A stretch of DNA of 64,000 bases from CAYHPY01 sp964358485 (GCA_964358485.1 CAYHPY010000002.1:127842-191841), one strand, 5' to 3'. Positions 15,642-24,288 are shown, numbered from the stretch's first letter. The notes: a model not told the origin generated them from the sequence alone. Numbers and translations are program-made.

Positions 15642-17519
15642 GTGCTTCGAGAACGCCGGGCGATCGTGTTCTGGGCGGCGGCGTTTTTGTCCGCCTTCGG
15701 CCTGGTGTTTTGGGTTCCTTTCCTCTACGACGACAAGCTTCGGATCCTGGAGAGCGCGGCCGTGCAGGGGGCGTGGCCGGGCTGGAAGTTTTGGCTGGGT
15801 TTCGTTTATGGGGACGGGGAGTACGAGCCCCTGGTTTTTTCCGTCCATTGGGTTCTCCGGCGTTTTTCAGACGGGGTCTTCCCGCTCCGGCTGACCAGCC
15901 TGCTCCTGCATGCCGCCAACGCGTTTCTGGCGTGGCGCCTTTTGCGCCGCGTCTTGGGAGACGAGCGCCGGGCGTTCTGGGCGGCGGTCCTGTTTTCCCT
16001 GTTCCCCGCGCATGTCGAAACGATCGCGCTGTCCACCTTCAAGAAGCATCTGCTGGTGGGGTTCTTCGGGCTGGGCCTGCTGAACGTTCAGCTTGAGCGC
16101 CGACTCGGGGCCGGAGTTCGGATCGCCGCGGTCCTGGGCCTCCAAGCAGCGGCCCTGCTGAGCCGGGAGAGCGCGGTGATCCTGCCCTGGCTTTCATTGT
16201 GGACCGCGTGGTCCGCCGGAGGGATGGGGGAAATCCGCCGCAACGCGTCCCTGCACGCGGGTTTGTTCGCGGTGGCCGGGCTCTACGGCTTGGGGCGCGT
16301 GATGTATTTGCCGCACGCCGCGGCCGCCTTGGCGGGGGAAAATTGGTTTTGGCATTTGGCGACCTCCGGGAAGATATTTTTGTGGGACCTGCGGCAGTTG
16401 GCGCTTCCGGCCTGGCTGGGGTTGGAGCATTCACTCCGGCCGGTTCAAACGGGCCGGGAGGCGGCTTTGATCGGAACGGCCTGTTTGGGGACGGCCTTTA
16501 TAACGAAAAAGATTTTGGGGACGGAACTAACGGCAACGGGAAAAGAAAAAAATAGAGGTGCAAATTTCGGCTTGGCCTGGACCGCTCTGGCCTTGCTGCC
16601 AAGCCTCAACTTGTTTCCGTTCGCCAACTTCAGCCTGGTTTCTGATCGATATCTATATCTTCCGTCCCTCGGATTCTTTGCCGTTGTCGCCGGCTTGACG
16701 CGGGGGCATCGCGCCTTGGTGCTGCCGGCGACAATCTATGTATGCTTGTCCATCACCCACATGGCCCGGTTCACCGATCCGTTGGAGCTGTGGGCCCATG
16801 CCGCCCGGCAGGCGCCGGACAATCCGCGGGCCCTGGGGGCCTGGGGCGCCGCGCTCCACGAGGCGGGGCGGTTGGAGGAGGCGGAGGCGGCCCTGCGGCG
16901 GGCGGTGGAATTGGCGCCGAATTACCCCGAGCCGGCCCTGGATTTGGCTTTGGTCCTGGGGGCGGCCGGAAAATTCAAGGAGGCCGCGGCGGCGGGCGAG
17001 GAAGAGGTCCGGAGGCGTCCCTCCTCCCGGGCATTAAATAATTTGGGGGTTATTCTGATGCGGGACGGGCAATGGCCCCGGGCGCGGGCGGCCCTGGAAT
17101 CCGCCGAAGCCGCCGCTCCGGGGGACCCGGAGATTCAGCTAAATCTGGGCTCCTGCTACCTCAAAGCGGGCGAGCCGGCGCGAGCCCGCCAACGATTGGA
17201 AAACGCGTCCCGGGATTCGCGGACCCGGGCCTCGGCGAATATGGGTCTGGGGGAGCTGGCCCTGGCCCGCGGGGAGAAAGAAAAGGCGTTGGAGTATTTC
17301 GAAGCCGTCCTTGCCGAGGACCCGCGCCGCTGGGAGGCGGTCAAGGCGGCGGCGAGCTTGGATTTCAAGGCGGGCCGGGCCGGGCGGGCCCGGGACCGGC
17401 TGGAACGATTCCGAAGCCTGCTTGAGGCCAATCCTCCGCCGAGGGGGGTCTCGGAGGAACTGAACGCGGCCTATCGGAAAATTCTGGAGGAAGCCGAGGC
17501 CCTTGCCGCCCGTTATTGA
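15642..17519 (+). CDS. Polytopic membrane protein with C-terminal TPR repeats (TMTC-like)
   Basis: 625 aa from the GTG start. The first 370 residues or so are hydrophobic helices, with an early acidic loop FLYDDKLRILE and the stretch LVFSVHWVLRRF, resembling eukaryotic TMTC and bacterial GT-C-like proteins. The C-terminal 240 residues are tandem tetratricopeptide repeats (ALHEAGRLEEAEAALRRAVE, LGSCYLKAGEPARARQRLEN). TMTC relatives are O-mannosyltransferases, but bacterial members are uncharacterised. An AT-rich patch lies at about 16500-16560. The 3' end overlaps the convergent exported hydrolase gene by seven bases. Confidence 0.75.
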   Translation: MLRERRAIVFWAAAFLSAFGLVFWVPFLYDDKLRILESAAVQGAWPGWKFWLGFVYGDGEYEPLVFSVHWVLRRFSDGVFPLRLTSLLLHAANAFLAWRLLRRVLGDERRAFWAAVLFSLFPAHVETIALSTFKKHLLVGFFGLGLLNVQLERRLGAGVRIAAVLGLQAAALLSRESAVILPWLSLWTAWSAGGMGEIRRNASLHAGLFAVAGLYGLGRVMYLPHAAAALAGENWFWHLATSGKIFLWDLRQLALPAWLGLEHSLRPVQTGREAALIGTACLGTAFITKKILGTELTATGKEKNRGANFGLAWTALALLPSLNLFPFANFSLVSDRYLYLPSLGFFAVVAGLTRGHRALVLPATIYVCLSITHMARFTDPLELWAHAARQAPDNPRALGAWGAALHEAGRLEEAEAALRRAVELAPNYPEPALDLALVLGAAGKFKEAAAAGEEEVRRRPSSRALNNLGVILMRDGQWPRARAALESAEAAAPGDPEIQLNLGSCYLKAGEPARARQRLENASRDSRTRASANMGLGELALARGEKEKALEYFEAVLAEDPRRWEAVKAAASLDFKAGRAGRARDRLERFRSLLEANPPPRGVSEELNAAYRKILEEAEALAARY

Positions 17520-18832
17520 GCGGCGGCCAGCAGGAGGTCCGGCGCCCGGAAGGTCCGGGTCGGGGACTCGGCGGCGTTGCCGGCGGCGTCGCGCGCTTCG
17601 GCCTTGAAGCCGTAGAGCTTCCCGCCCTCAGCCCGAAATTCCGCGGCGGGTCCCGAAGTTTCGGGGGAGATCGGGCGCCACGGCGTCCAGCCCTGCCCGG
17701 CCAGCTCCCGATAAAGGAACCGATAGCCGGTCCGATCCACCCCGCTGATCTCATCCTCGGCGCAAGCCGAGAGGAAGACTTTGCCTCCCGGGGCGGCTTC
17801 CGGTTCGGCCAGGGTCACCCGGGGCGGCGCCTGATCCACCCGCTTGTAGAAATAAAGAAAAAGCGCCGCCACGCGCCGGACCGCCAGGGGGACCAGGACG
17901 TCGCCCTCGGCGTCGAGTTCCGCCTGCGTGAAGCCTCCGGCCCGGCGGGATCCCCGGTCCATGGAGCCGTCCATGCCCCGGGAGCCGGGACCGGACCCGG
18001 TGTCAAAGCGCGTCGTGATCTTGGCGGTCTCGAGAAAGAGCTCGTAAACGGAATCGAACCGTTCCACCGGCTCGTTGGGAATCCCGTTCCACCGCCCGAA
18101 ATAATCCTTGATGTAATGCTCGTAGGCCTCGGTCCCGGGCAGGACATGGGGCCAAAGCAGGGCGTGGGCGGGCACGGTGATGTCCTCGACCAGGTGCGCG
18201 ACGTGGCCCAGGTACCAGTAGGCCTTGCCTTTGTCCCCGGCGCGGTAAAGCGCCTCGGAGCCGAGACCTTTGGCCCCGCGGAGCTTGCCGGAGTTTTCGC
18301 TCCAGTTCTTGTCGTAGGCGCCGTCCAGCCCGAAGCCTCCTGTGAAGAACTTCTGGGAGCGGTTGACCCCGGAGTCGTAGCCGGCCATGCCGGCGTGGGC
18401 GCCCCCGTCCCAGTTCCAGAAATGGCGGAGCTCGGGGGCGACTTCGTTGAAGGGATTCTTGTAGGCTTTGTCTTCCTCAAAGGCCCCGGCCACCACGGTG
18501 TCGTGGTCATCGCTGGCCGGCTTGTCCCCGGCCGCCGCGCCGATGTATTTGGCCAGTTCCCCGCCCTCGAACTGGGACGAGTATTGGGCGTAGGCCTTGA
18601 GGGTGAGGTACATGTGGATTGCGGGATTATGCTGGACATCAATGGGGTCATCTTCCGTCTGAGTTGGGGCCCCATTGATGTCAGCACTCGTTCCGTTGTT
18701 AAATTCGTTCTTTGAAAAATCTTTTCCAATCTCCATCCAGTCATTCCCAAAATACTTCTCCTGGATGGAGAGTTGAGCCATACCTGCCGTCGGAAAAACG
18801 AGCAGGCCAGCCCAAAGGGCTAAAAGTTTCAT
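17513..18832 (-). CDS. Exported phospholipase C / S1-P1 nuclease-like zinc hydrolase
   Basis: 439 aa. A signal peptide (MKLLALWAGLLVFPTAGMAQ) fixes the ATG at 18832, with AAGGG eight bases before it. The mature region has NPAIHMYLTLKAY, a histidine in an early helix, and GHVAHLVEDITVPAHALL, the paired His/Asp helix typical of zinc-dependent phospholipase C-like proteins. A beta-sandwich tail (about 340-439, CAEDEISGVDRTGYRF) looks like a bacterial Ig-type or sugar-binding module. It is likely secreted or periplasmic, with substrate unknown. The 5' part of the gene is AT-rich relative to the rest. Confidence 0.7.
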   Translation of the reverse strand: MKLLALWAGLLVFPTAGMAQLSIQEKYFGNDWMEIGKDFSKNEFNNGTSADINGAPTQTEDDPIDVQHNPAIHMYLTLKAYAQYSSQFEGGELAKYIGAAAGDKPASDDHDTVVAGAFEEDKAYKNPFNEVAPELRHFWNWDGGAHAGMAGYDSGVNRSQKFFTGGFGLDGAYDKNWSENSGKLRGAKGLGSEALYRAGDKGKAYWYLGHVAHLVEDITVPAHALLWPHVLPGTEAYEHYIKDYFGRWNGIPNEPVERFDSVYELFLETAKITTRFDTGSGPGSRGMDGSMDRGSRRAGGFTQAELDAEGDVLVPLAVRRVAALFLYFYKRVDQAPPRVTLAEPEAAPGGKVFLSACAEDEISGVDRTGYRFLYRELAGQGWTPWRPISPETSGPAAEFRAEGGKLYGFKAEARDAAGNAAESPTRTFRAPDLLLAAAQ

Positions 18833-18864
18833 GAACCCTTTATAACCTTTCCCCCCGGGGGAGG

Positions 18865-19455
18865 TCAATGCCGGAGATCGGCGGCGAGCGCGGTCAGGAT
18901 TTCGGGGTGAAGCGCGGCGGCGTGCCCGTAGGCGGCGTGGGTGATCTCCAGGGCCGCGGAGCCGGACTTCATGAGCTTTCCGGGGTCCCCGGGAAGGGAA
19001 AACCCGAGATAATACACCGCCGAGGCCCGGCCGACGCGCTCGAAGCGCGGATCGATGGGGCGCTTGTCGCGGGCGCGGATTCGGGTCCGGCCGAGCTTCA
19101 GGGAAATGCGTTTTTCGATCCCGCCGAGCTTGGACAGGGCGCGCTCCCGTTGGGCGGCGTCGGAAATCTCGATGAACATGGTCGCCGACAGCTCCCGGGG
19201 TCCGGGAAGAAGTTCCTCGTAGGTTTCGATTTCCTCGCGGACCTTGGCCGGGTCGGTGATGCGTTCGATGCGGAGCATTTCCTGGATCTGATAGAGGACG
19301 GTCCGGCGGTTCTCGAAGGTGAAGGAGACCCAGGGGCCGACCTCGATCCGGCGGAGGTCGCGGATGGCCATGATCTCCTTGCGGACGGCCACCCTCCGCT
19401 TTTCGAACTGGTCGATGCTCAGGAGCTCGGAGGGGTCAATCCGGGTCGCAGCCAT
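18865..19455 (-). CDS. DUF3501 family protein
   Basis: 196 aa, soluble. It shows the family's characteristic opening IDPSELLSIDQFEKRRVAVRK, then WVSFTFENRRTVLYQIQEML and TMFIEISDAAQRERAL. DUF3501 proteins are of unknown function and are commonly found beside Fe-S (CCG-domain) proteins and rubrerythrins, as here. The ATG overlaps the Fe-S protein gene by 20 bases, so co-translation is likely. It is the last gene of the region C stress operon. Confidence 0.85.
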   Translation of the reverse strand: MAATRIDPSELLSIDQFEKRRVAVRKEIMAIRDLRRIEVGPWVSFTFENRRTVLYQIQEMLRIERITDPAKVREEIETYEELLPGPRELSATMFIEISDAAQRERALSKLGGIEKRISLKLGRTRIRARDKRPIDPRFERVGRASAVYYLGFSLPGDPGKLMKSGSAALEITHAAYGHAAALHPEILTALAADLRH

Positions 19456-20836
19456 AGGCCTCCGCCACGTATTCGATCGGGTGCTTGGGAACCACCCCGG
19501 CCCCTTGTTGGATCTGCAAGCCGGCCAAGGGGCAGTCGGTGGCGGTCCGCGCCTCCGGCTGCCTGGGGATCTCGTCGAAAAGTTTTTTGCCGGCCTTGAA
19601 GGAAAGGTCGTAGTACTTTTTCCTCATGGCCCAGGTCCCGTCGTGGGCCGAACAGCGGTCGATCATCCGGACCTTGCCTCCGGTGGCCAGTTCCAGCAAT
19701 TCCCGGCTTTTGAAGCCCATGTTCTGGGCCTTGAGATGGCAGGGCAGGTGGTAGGTCATGGGCCGGTCGTCATGGGTGAAATCCTCGGACAGGCGGCCCT
19801 CTTTCTTGAGCTTCATGAGAAATTCGCTGATGTCGAAGGTCATGGCCGCGACCCGGCGGGCGTCGTTGTTGTTGAGGAGGTACGGATATTCGTCCTTGAG
19901 CATGAACGAGCAGGTCGGCCCCAAGGCGATGATCGGGACGCCGGAAAGGGCGAAAGGAAGAAGGCGCGCGACGTTGCGAGCGGCGGCGGCTTGGGCTTGG
20001 GACATGTCCCCGGCGTCCATGTGGGGCATGCCGCAGCAGATTTGCTCGGGACAGACCACCTCGAAGCCGTTTTTCTCCAGGACTTTCACCGCCGCCTTCC
20101 CGATTTGGGGTTCGTTGTAGTTGACGCTGCAGGTGTAGAAGAGGGCCACCCGGCCCGCGCTCCGGGCCTTGGGTCCCCGCCAGTCCCACCAGCGGCGGAA
20201 GGTCTCCAAGTGGAAGAGGGGGAGGTTGCGCCGCCGGTCCACGCCGAGGACCGCCTCCAGGAGCGCGCGGAAGGGGGGGAGGCGGTTGGTCCAGTTGACC
20301 AGGGGAGCGGCCAGCGAGTTGATCGCGCCGACCAGGTCCACGCGGGCCGAGATGAGCTCGAAGAGGGTCGGGCCCTCGCGTTTGCGCCGCTGGGCCACGG
20401 CGCGGGACATCAGGCGCGGAAAATCCAGCATGAAGCGGTGGGGCGGGTGGTAAGGGCAGAGGTTGAAGCAAAGCTTGCACTGGTAGCACTCCCCGACCAC
20501 GCGGTCCCGGTCGGCCGGGGTCAGGCCCTCGATCGGGTTTTTGGCGGTGAGCAGGGAAGGGTCGGCTTCGGCCGCGTGCTCGCCTTCGGGTTTGGGGGCT
20601 AATAAAACGGAAGTTTCGGCAACGGAAGAGATTGCCGCCGCGGGGGATTTCCCCGCGGCGGCATTGATATCGTCTATCTCATCGATCCGTTTAAACAGCG
20701 TCTCGAAGGACGGGCACACGTTCCAGCAGAGCCGGCACCCGTGGCAGATGTCGAACACGCGGTCCAGTTCCGCGGAGAGGCCGGCCTCATTCCAGTAGGC
20801 CGGCTCCGACGGACGGAGAACCGAGCGTTCCTCCAT
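19436..20836 (-). CDS. GlpC-like Fe-S protein with two 4Fe-4S clusters and CCG domains
   Basis: 466 aa. Two ferredoxin-type cysteine clusters are present, CHGCRLCWNVCPS (about 30-42) and CYQCKLCFNLCPYHPP (about 120-135). Two CCG-type cysteine regions follow, one around CPEQICCGMPHMDAGD and one around YHLPCHLKAQNMG with a later DCPLAG. This is the architecture of GlpC, HdrD and related electron-transfer subunits. Beside rubrerythrin it may pass electrons to the peroxide-reducing diiron protein, which is an inference from context. The ATG overlaps the rubrerythrin stop as ATGA. The segment around residues 50-80 is AT-rich and low in conservation. Confidence 0.9.
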   Translation of the reverse strand: MEERSVLRPSEPAYWNEAGLSAELDRVFDICHGCRLCWNVCPSFETLFKRIDEIDDINAAAGKSPAAAISSVAETSVLLAPKPEGEHAAEADPSLLTAKNPIEGLTPADRDRVVGECYQCKLCFNLCPYHPPHRFMLDFPRLMSRAVAQRRKREGPTLFELISARVDLVGAINSLAAPLVNWTNRLPPFRALLEAVLGVDRRRNLPLFHLETFRRWWDWRGPKARSAGRVALFYTCSVNYNEPQIGKAAVKVLEKNGFEVVCPEQICCGMPHMDAGDMSQAQAAAARNVARLLPFALSGVPIIALGPTCSFMLKDEYPYLLNNNDARRVAAMTFDISEFLMKLKKEGRLSEDFTHDDRPMTYHLPCHLKAQNMGFKSRELLELATGGKVRMIDRCSAHDGTWAMRKKYYDLSFKAGKKLFDEIPRQPEARTATDCPLAGLQIQQGAGVVPKHPIEYVAEAYGCDPD

Positions 20837-21264
20837 CAGCCCTGCTTGAGCCCGTCGAGCAGCTTGGCGAAGCGCCCGGCGTGGGATTTCTCGGCCCGCG
20901 CCAGCGTCTCGAACCAATCCGCGATCTCGGGGAAGCCTTCCTCGCGGGCCTTCTTGGCCATGCCCGGGTACATCTCGGTGTACTCGTAAGTCTCGCCCGC
21001 GACGGCGGCGGCGAGATTCTGGGAAGTTTGCCCCATCGGCAGGCCCGTGGCGGGGTCCCCGACGCTCCTGAGCCAGTCCATGTGCCCGTGGGCGTGGCCC
21101 GTTTCGCCCTCGGCGGTGTCCCGGAAGTTGCCGGCGATCTCGGGGTAGCCCTCGACGTCGGCGATCTTTGCGAAGTACAGATAGCGCCGGTTGGCGCCGG
21201 ATTCTCCCGAGAAGGCCGCCTTGAGGTTGGCCTCCGTCTGGGTTCCTTTCAGCGACTTTGACAT
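20836..21264 (-). CDS. Rubrerythrin, ferritin-like diiron domain only
   Basis: 142 aa. The four-helix diiron domain is recognisable from SGESGANRRYLYFAKIAD, EGETGHAHGHM and GETYEYTEMYPGMAKKA, ending with LARAEKSHAGRFAKLL. These supply the Glu and His iron ligands. There is no C-terminal rubredoxin domain, so it needs an external electron donor; the adjoining Fe-S protein is a candidate. Rubrerythrins reduce hydrogen peroxide in anaerobes and microaerophiles. It is the one gene in the window with a near-perfect Shine-Dalgarno sequence. Confidence 0.93.
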   Translation of the reverse strand: MSKSLKGTQTEANLKAAFSGESGANRRYLYFAKIADVEGYPEIAGNFRDTAEGETGHAHGHMDWLRSVGDPATGLPMGQTSQNLAAAVAGETYEYTEMYPGMAKKAREEGFPEIADWFETLARAEKSHAGRFAKLLDGLKQG

Positions 21265-21270
21265 GTTGAA

Positions 21271-21277
21271 TCCTCCT
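21271..21277 (-). promoter_or_regulatory. Strong Shine-Dalgarno of the rubrerythrin gene
   Basis: AGGAGGA on the minus strand, six bases before the ATG at 21264. It fixes the rubrerythrin start and excludes the longer upstream frame. It stands out because most starts here have no such site. Confidence 0.85.
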
Positions 21278-21767
21278 ATGAGTTTGCGCGCCGCCCCGTG
21301 TCGGGCGCGGAACGCAACAAAGCGTCCTTGGGGGCGCGCTTGCGGCAGGCGGCGCAGAGGCCCCGGAAATGGACGGAATGGTCGAGCGGTTCGAACCCCC
21401 CGGCCGAGGCCGGGAGCTTGAGCGCGTCCAGGCGGGGGTCGAAGAGGTCCTCGATGCGCCCGCACGCCGTGCAGATCGCGTGGTGATGGGTCCCCGTCAG
21501 GGCGTCGAAGCGGGTTTGGGAGTGGGGGGTATCGACGGCCCTGGCCAGGCCCAGATGCTCCAGGGTATGGAGGGTCTTGTAAACGGTGGCCAGGGACAGC
21601 CCGTGTTGGCGGGGTTTGAGCTTGAGGTAGATGTCCTCGGCGCTGGGGTGCTCCCGGGAGCTCCGAAGAAATTCGTAGATGGCCCGCCTTTGCTGGGTGA
21701 GGGGCAGGCCGCGCTCTTTGAAGCGGGCGGCCAGGGTCGCGTCGGAAGCCGGAAGGGGATGATTCAT
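21276..21767 (-). CDS. Fur/PerR-family metalloregulator
   Basis: 163 aa. The winged helix (GLPLTQQRRAIYEFLRSSRE, LSLATVYKTLHTLEHLGL) is followed by the metal-sensing half with HHHAICTACGRIEDL and a second CxxC (CAACRK), giving the structural zinc site. Heading a rubrerythrin operon points to a peroxide-sensing PerR rather than an iron-sensing Fur. A perfect palindrome on its own promoter suggests autoregulation. The stop lies 11 bases before the rubrerythrin start. Confidence 0.92.
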   Translation of the reverse strand: MNHPLPASDATLAARFKERGLPLTQQRRAIYEFLRSSREHPSAEDIYLKLKPRQHGLSLATVYKTLHTLEHLGLARAVDTPHSQTRFDALTGTHHHAICTACGRIEDLFDPRLDALKLPASAGGFEPLDHSVHFRGLCAACRKRAPKDALLRSAPDTGRRANS

Positions 21768-21770
21768 TGG

Positions 21771-21785
21771 TGATAAAGTTTATCA
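21771..21785. promoter_or_regulatory. Fur/PerR-type operator palindrome overlapping the -10 box
   Basis: TGATAAAGTTTATCA is a perfect 7-1-7 inverted repeat, the geometry of Per and Fur boxes. On the minus strand it contains TGATAAACT, an extended -10 box nine bases before the regulator's ATG at 21767. A bound repressor would therefore cover the promoter. A second AT-rich inverted repeat (ATAAT-4-ATTAT) lies at 21787-21800 between the divergent genes. Confidence 0.7.
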
Positions 21786-21849
21786 TATAATAAAAATTAT
21801 TTCAAGGGCCCCGTTGACGCCACTGCCCGCATTAGCTAACTTTCCCCTT

Positions 21850-23043
21850 ATGAAAACCCTCGGCGCGCTGGCCTCCGTATTTTTGATTTTGGGCTTCTCC
21901 GAACGGGCTTGGGCCCAGGCCCAGGACGATTTAGACCGGGAGGCCGCGGAGGTCGAGGCCGGCGAGTCCTCGGGCGAAGCGGCCCGGGAGGAGATGCTTA
22001 AGAACTTCCGGGAGTCCGCCCGCCGCCAGGCGGAGGAATTGGACGCCCTGCCGGGCAAGATGCAGGCGCAATACGACGAATTGCTCCGCAATATGGCCGC
22101 CCAGCGTGAGGCCCTTAAGGCGAAAGTGAGCCGCCAGTGGACCGAATTCCACGAATCCACCAACAAGAATTGGGTCGTTTACAACGAAAAAGCCGACTCG
22201 GTGAGCCAGGTGGATTTCGAGAAGGGAACCGTTGAGATCGAGACCTTGATTCCGGTTGAAGATGTGACCAAGGGGCGCAAGAAGACGGCCATTTTATCCG
22301 ATTTGCTCCCGAAAGAAAGAGAGAAGGTCAAAGAAATCGCGGAAATGAAGATTCGGGAGCAAACGGAAAAGATCGTCGCGGAGAAGGAAAAAGGGGAGCC
22401 GATTCTGAAGGGACAATTTCAGGTGCCCAAAACGCCGCCCAAAATGATCATAGAATCCAAACCCGTCGTCGCCGAGGACGGCAAGCCGCGGTTGAAGGTC
22501 AAAGTCGTCCTTCCCATGACTCCCGAGCACGTCAAAATTCGGGCCAAGCAGAACCAGGCCCGCGTGGAGGCCTCCGCCAAGAAATATGGCCTGGACCCCG
22601 CCTTTGTCTTCGCCGTCATCCACACCGAGTCTTTCTTCAACCCCCGCGCCCGCTCCCACGCCCCCGCATTCGGCCTGATGCAGCTCATGGCGCAATCCGG
22701 GGCCCGGGAGGCCCACCAGTACCTATATAGGGAAGACAAATTGCTCTCGCCCGAGGAGCTCTACGACCCGGACACCAACGTCCTCCTCGGGGCCACCTAC
22801 CTGCACATGCTCATGACCCGCCACTTCGGGAAGATCAAAAACCCGGAGAACCGCCGCACCTTGGCCATCGCCGCCTACAACTGCGGCCCCGGCTGCGTCC
22901 GCCGGGACGTCCTCTCGAAGAAGAAAGTGGACGAGATGACCAACGACGAGCTGGTGTCCTACATCCGCCGCTCGGTCCCCAAGGAAACCCAGGAATACGT
23001 CCCCAAGGTCCAGGGCCGAATCCCCCTCTACCAAAAACTCTAA
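21850..23043 (+). CDS. MltC-like lytic murein transglycosylase
   Basis: 397 aa with signal peptide (MKTLGALASVFLILGF, ending around AWA). The N-terminal part is charged and coiled-coil-like, then SQVDFEKGTVEIETLIPV resembles the DUF3393 domain of MltC. The C-terminal SLT domain (about 225-397) has the catalytic Glu in IHTESFFNPRARS, then GLMQLM and AAYNCGPG. It cleaves peptidoglycan to 1,6-anhydromuramyl products in the periplasm. ATG 21850 was chosen for the signal peptide; a TTG at 21814 would add 12 residues. No Shine-Dalgarno is visible. Confidence 0.9.
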   Translation: MKTLGALASVFLILGFSERAWAQAQDDLDREAAEVEAGESSGEAAREEMLKNFRESARRQAEELDALPGKMQAQYDELLRNMAAQREALKAKVSRQWTEFHESTNKNWVVYNEKADSVSQVDFEKGTVEIETLIPVEDVTKGRKKTAILSDLLPKEREKVKEIAEMKIREQTEKIVAEKEKGEPILKGQFQVPKTPPKMIIESKPVVAEDGKPRLKVKVVLPMTPEHVKIRAKQNQARVEASAKKYGLDPAFVFAVIHTESFFNPRARSHAPAFGLMQLMAQSGAREAHQYLYREDKLLSPEELYDPDTNVLLGATYLHMLMTRHFGKIKNPENRRTLAIAAYNCGPGCVRRDVLSKKKVDEMTNDELVSYIRRSVPKETQEYVPKVQGRIPLYQKL

Positions 23044-23050
23044 CACCTTC

Positions 23051-23143
23051 GGTGCCGGTGGTTGACATTGTTGACTTGCTTGACTTCCCGGTCGTTTGAG
23101 GCTTCGCAAGTCAAGTAAGGCAAGCAAGTCAACCACCGGCACC
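23051..23143. repeat. Imperfect 93-base inverted repeat with 9-base TTGAC periodicity
   Basis: The outer arms GGTGCCGGTGGTTGAC (23051-23066) and their exact complement (23128-23143) pair perfectly. Inner arms continue imperfectly, with CTTGACTT at 23079-23086 against AAGTCAAG at 23108-23115. TTGAC recurs at 23062, 23071 and 23080. It lies between the transglycosylase stop and the proB promoter. There is no T-run on either side, so it is not a standard intrinsic terminator; it may be a small palindromic element. Confidence 0.6.
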
Positions 23144-23150
23144 AAAACGG

Positions 23151-23156
23151 TATAAT
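23151..23156 (+). promoter_or_regulatory. -10 box of proBA
   Basis: TATAAT, seven bases before the GTG start of proB at 23164. There is no TG extension and no clear -35. The short spacing predicts a leaderless transcript. Confidence 0.5.
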
Positions 23157-23163
23157 CCGGGCG

Positions 23164-24288
23164 GTGAGGAAAGAGGTTTTGCGGGCTGTCGGGCGGGTCG
23201 TGATCAAGGTTGGAAGCGCCGTGTTATCGGGGGGCAAGCCCGGCTTGGACGCGGCGGCCATCCGGCGCCTGGCGGGGGCGGTGGCGGCGGCGCGGGAACG
23301 GGGGTTGGAGGTGGTGGTGGTCTCCTCCGGAGCGATCGCGGCGGGGACCAAGGCCCTGGGACTTAAAACCCGTCCGGCCACGACTCAGCTTAAGCAGGCG
23401 GCGGCGGCGGTGGGGCAGAGCCGGCTCATGCGCGCCTGGGAGACGGCGCTCTCCCGCAAAGGGCTCTCGGCGGCCCAAATCCTGCTGACCCGCGAAGACC
23501 TTCGGGACCGGGAGCGGTACCTGAACGCCCGCAACACCCTTTTCGCCCTTCTGCGCCTGGGCGTGGTGCCGGTCATCAACGAGAACGACACCGTGGCTGT
23601 GGATGAAATTCGCTTCGGCGACAACGACGTGCTCTCGGCCTTGGTCGCGGGGTTGGTGGACGCGGGGCTTTTAGTGCTTTTGACCGACCAGGACGGACTG
23701 TACGACCGGGATCCGCGGCAGGGCCCCGCCGAATTGGTGCGGGTGGTCCTCCCGGGGCACGCGCCGGTTTCGGCGGGGGGAAAGGCGGGGCCGCTGGGCT
23801 CCGGCGGAATGGACTCCAAGGTTCGCGCGGGGGCTTTGGCCGCCGAAATGGGGATCGCGGCGGCCATCGCCAGCGGGCTCAAGCCCCGGGCGTTGGAGGC
23901 CGTTTTGTCGGGAGAAGAAGAGGGAACCTGGTTTTCCCCGGAGACGCGTCCCTTGGAGAAGCGCAAGGCATGGCTGGCCTTCGTCTCCCATCCGAAGGGG
24001 CAGGTGCACGTGGATCAGGGCGCCATGGAGGCTTTGACCCGCCGGGGGAAAAGCCTTTTGCCTTCCGGGGTCCGAAGCCTGAGCGGAACCTTCGAGCCGG
24101 GGGACGCGGTGAGCTTGGTTCTGGAGGGGCGGGAATTCGCCCGGGGGCTGACCAATTTCGCGTCGCGGGACCTGGAGCGGGTCAAAGGGCTCAAGACTTC
24201 CGAGGTGGAAGGTGCCCTGGGGCACAAGCCCGCCGACGAGGTGGTTCATCGCGACAATCTGGCTCTGACCGGGGGAAAGCGCCCGTGA
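23164..24288 (+). CDS. proB: Glutamate 5-kinase
   Basis: 374 aa. It phosphorylates glutamate, the first step of proline synthesis. The amino-acid-kinase domain shows VVIKVGSAVLSGGKPGLD, VVVSSGAIAAG, VPVINENDTVAVDEIRFGDND and LLTDQDGLYDRDPR. GSGGMDSKVRAG follows. The C-terminal PUA domain covers about 280-360 (GALTRRGKSLLPSGV-like region, FARGLTNF). The length matches the two-domain family. The GTG start sits seven bases after TATAAT, and the stop overlaps the proA start as GTGA. Confidence 0.96.
   Translation: MRKEVLRAVGRVVIKVGSAVLSGGKPGLDAAAIRRLAGAVAAARERGLEVVVVSSGAIAAGTKALGLKTRPATTQLKQAAAAVGQSRLMRAWETALSRKGLSAAQILLTREDLRDRERYLNARNTLFALLRLGVVPVINENDTVAVDEIRFGDNDVLSALVAGLVDAGLLVLLTDQDGLYDRDPRQGPAELVRVVLPGHAPVSAGGKAGPLGSGGMDSKVRAGALAAEMGIAAAIASGLKPRALEAVLSGEEEGTWFSPETRPLEKRKAWLAFVSHPKGQVHVDQGAMEALTRRGKSLLPSGVRSLSGTFEPGDAVSLVLEGREFARGLTNFASRDLERVKGLKTSEVEGALGHKPADEVVHRDNLALTGGKRP

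Noticed and set aside
23051..23143. Intrinsic terminator of the lytic transglycosylase gene
   Set aside because: The stem is strong, but no T-run follows on either strand, so it was listed as a repeat instead.
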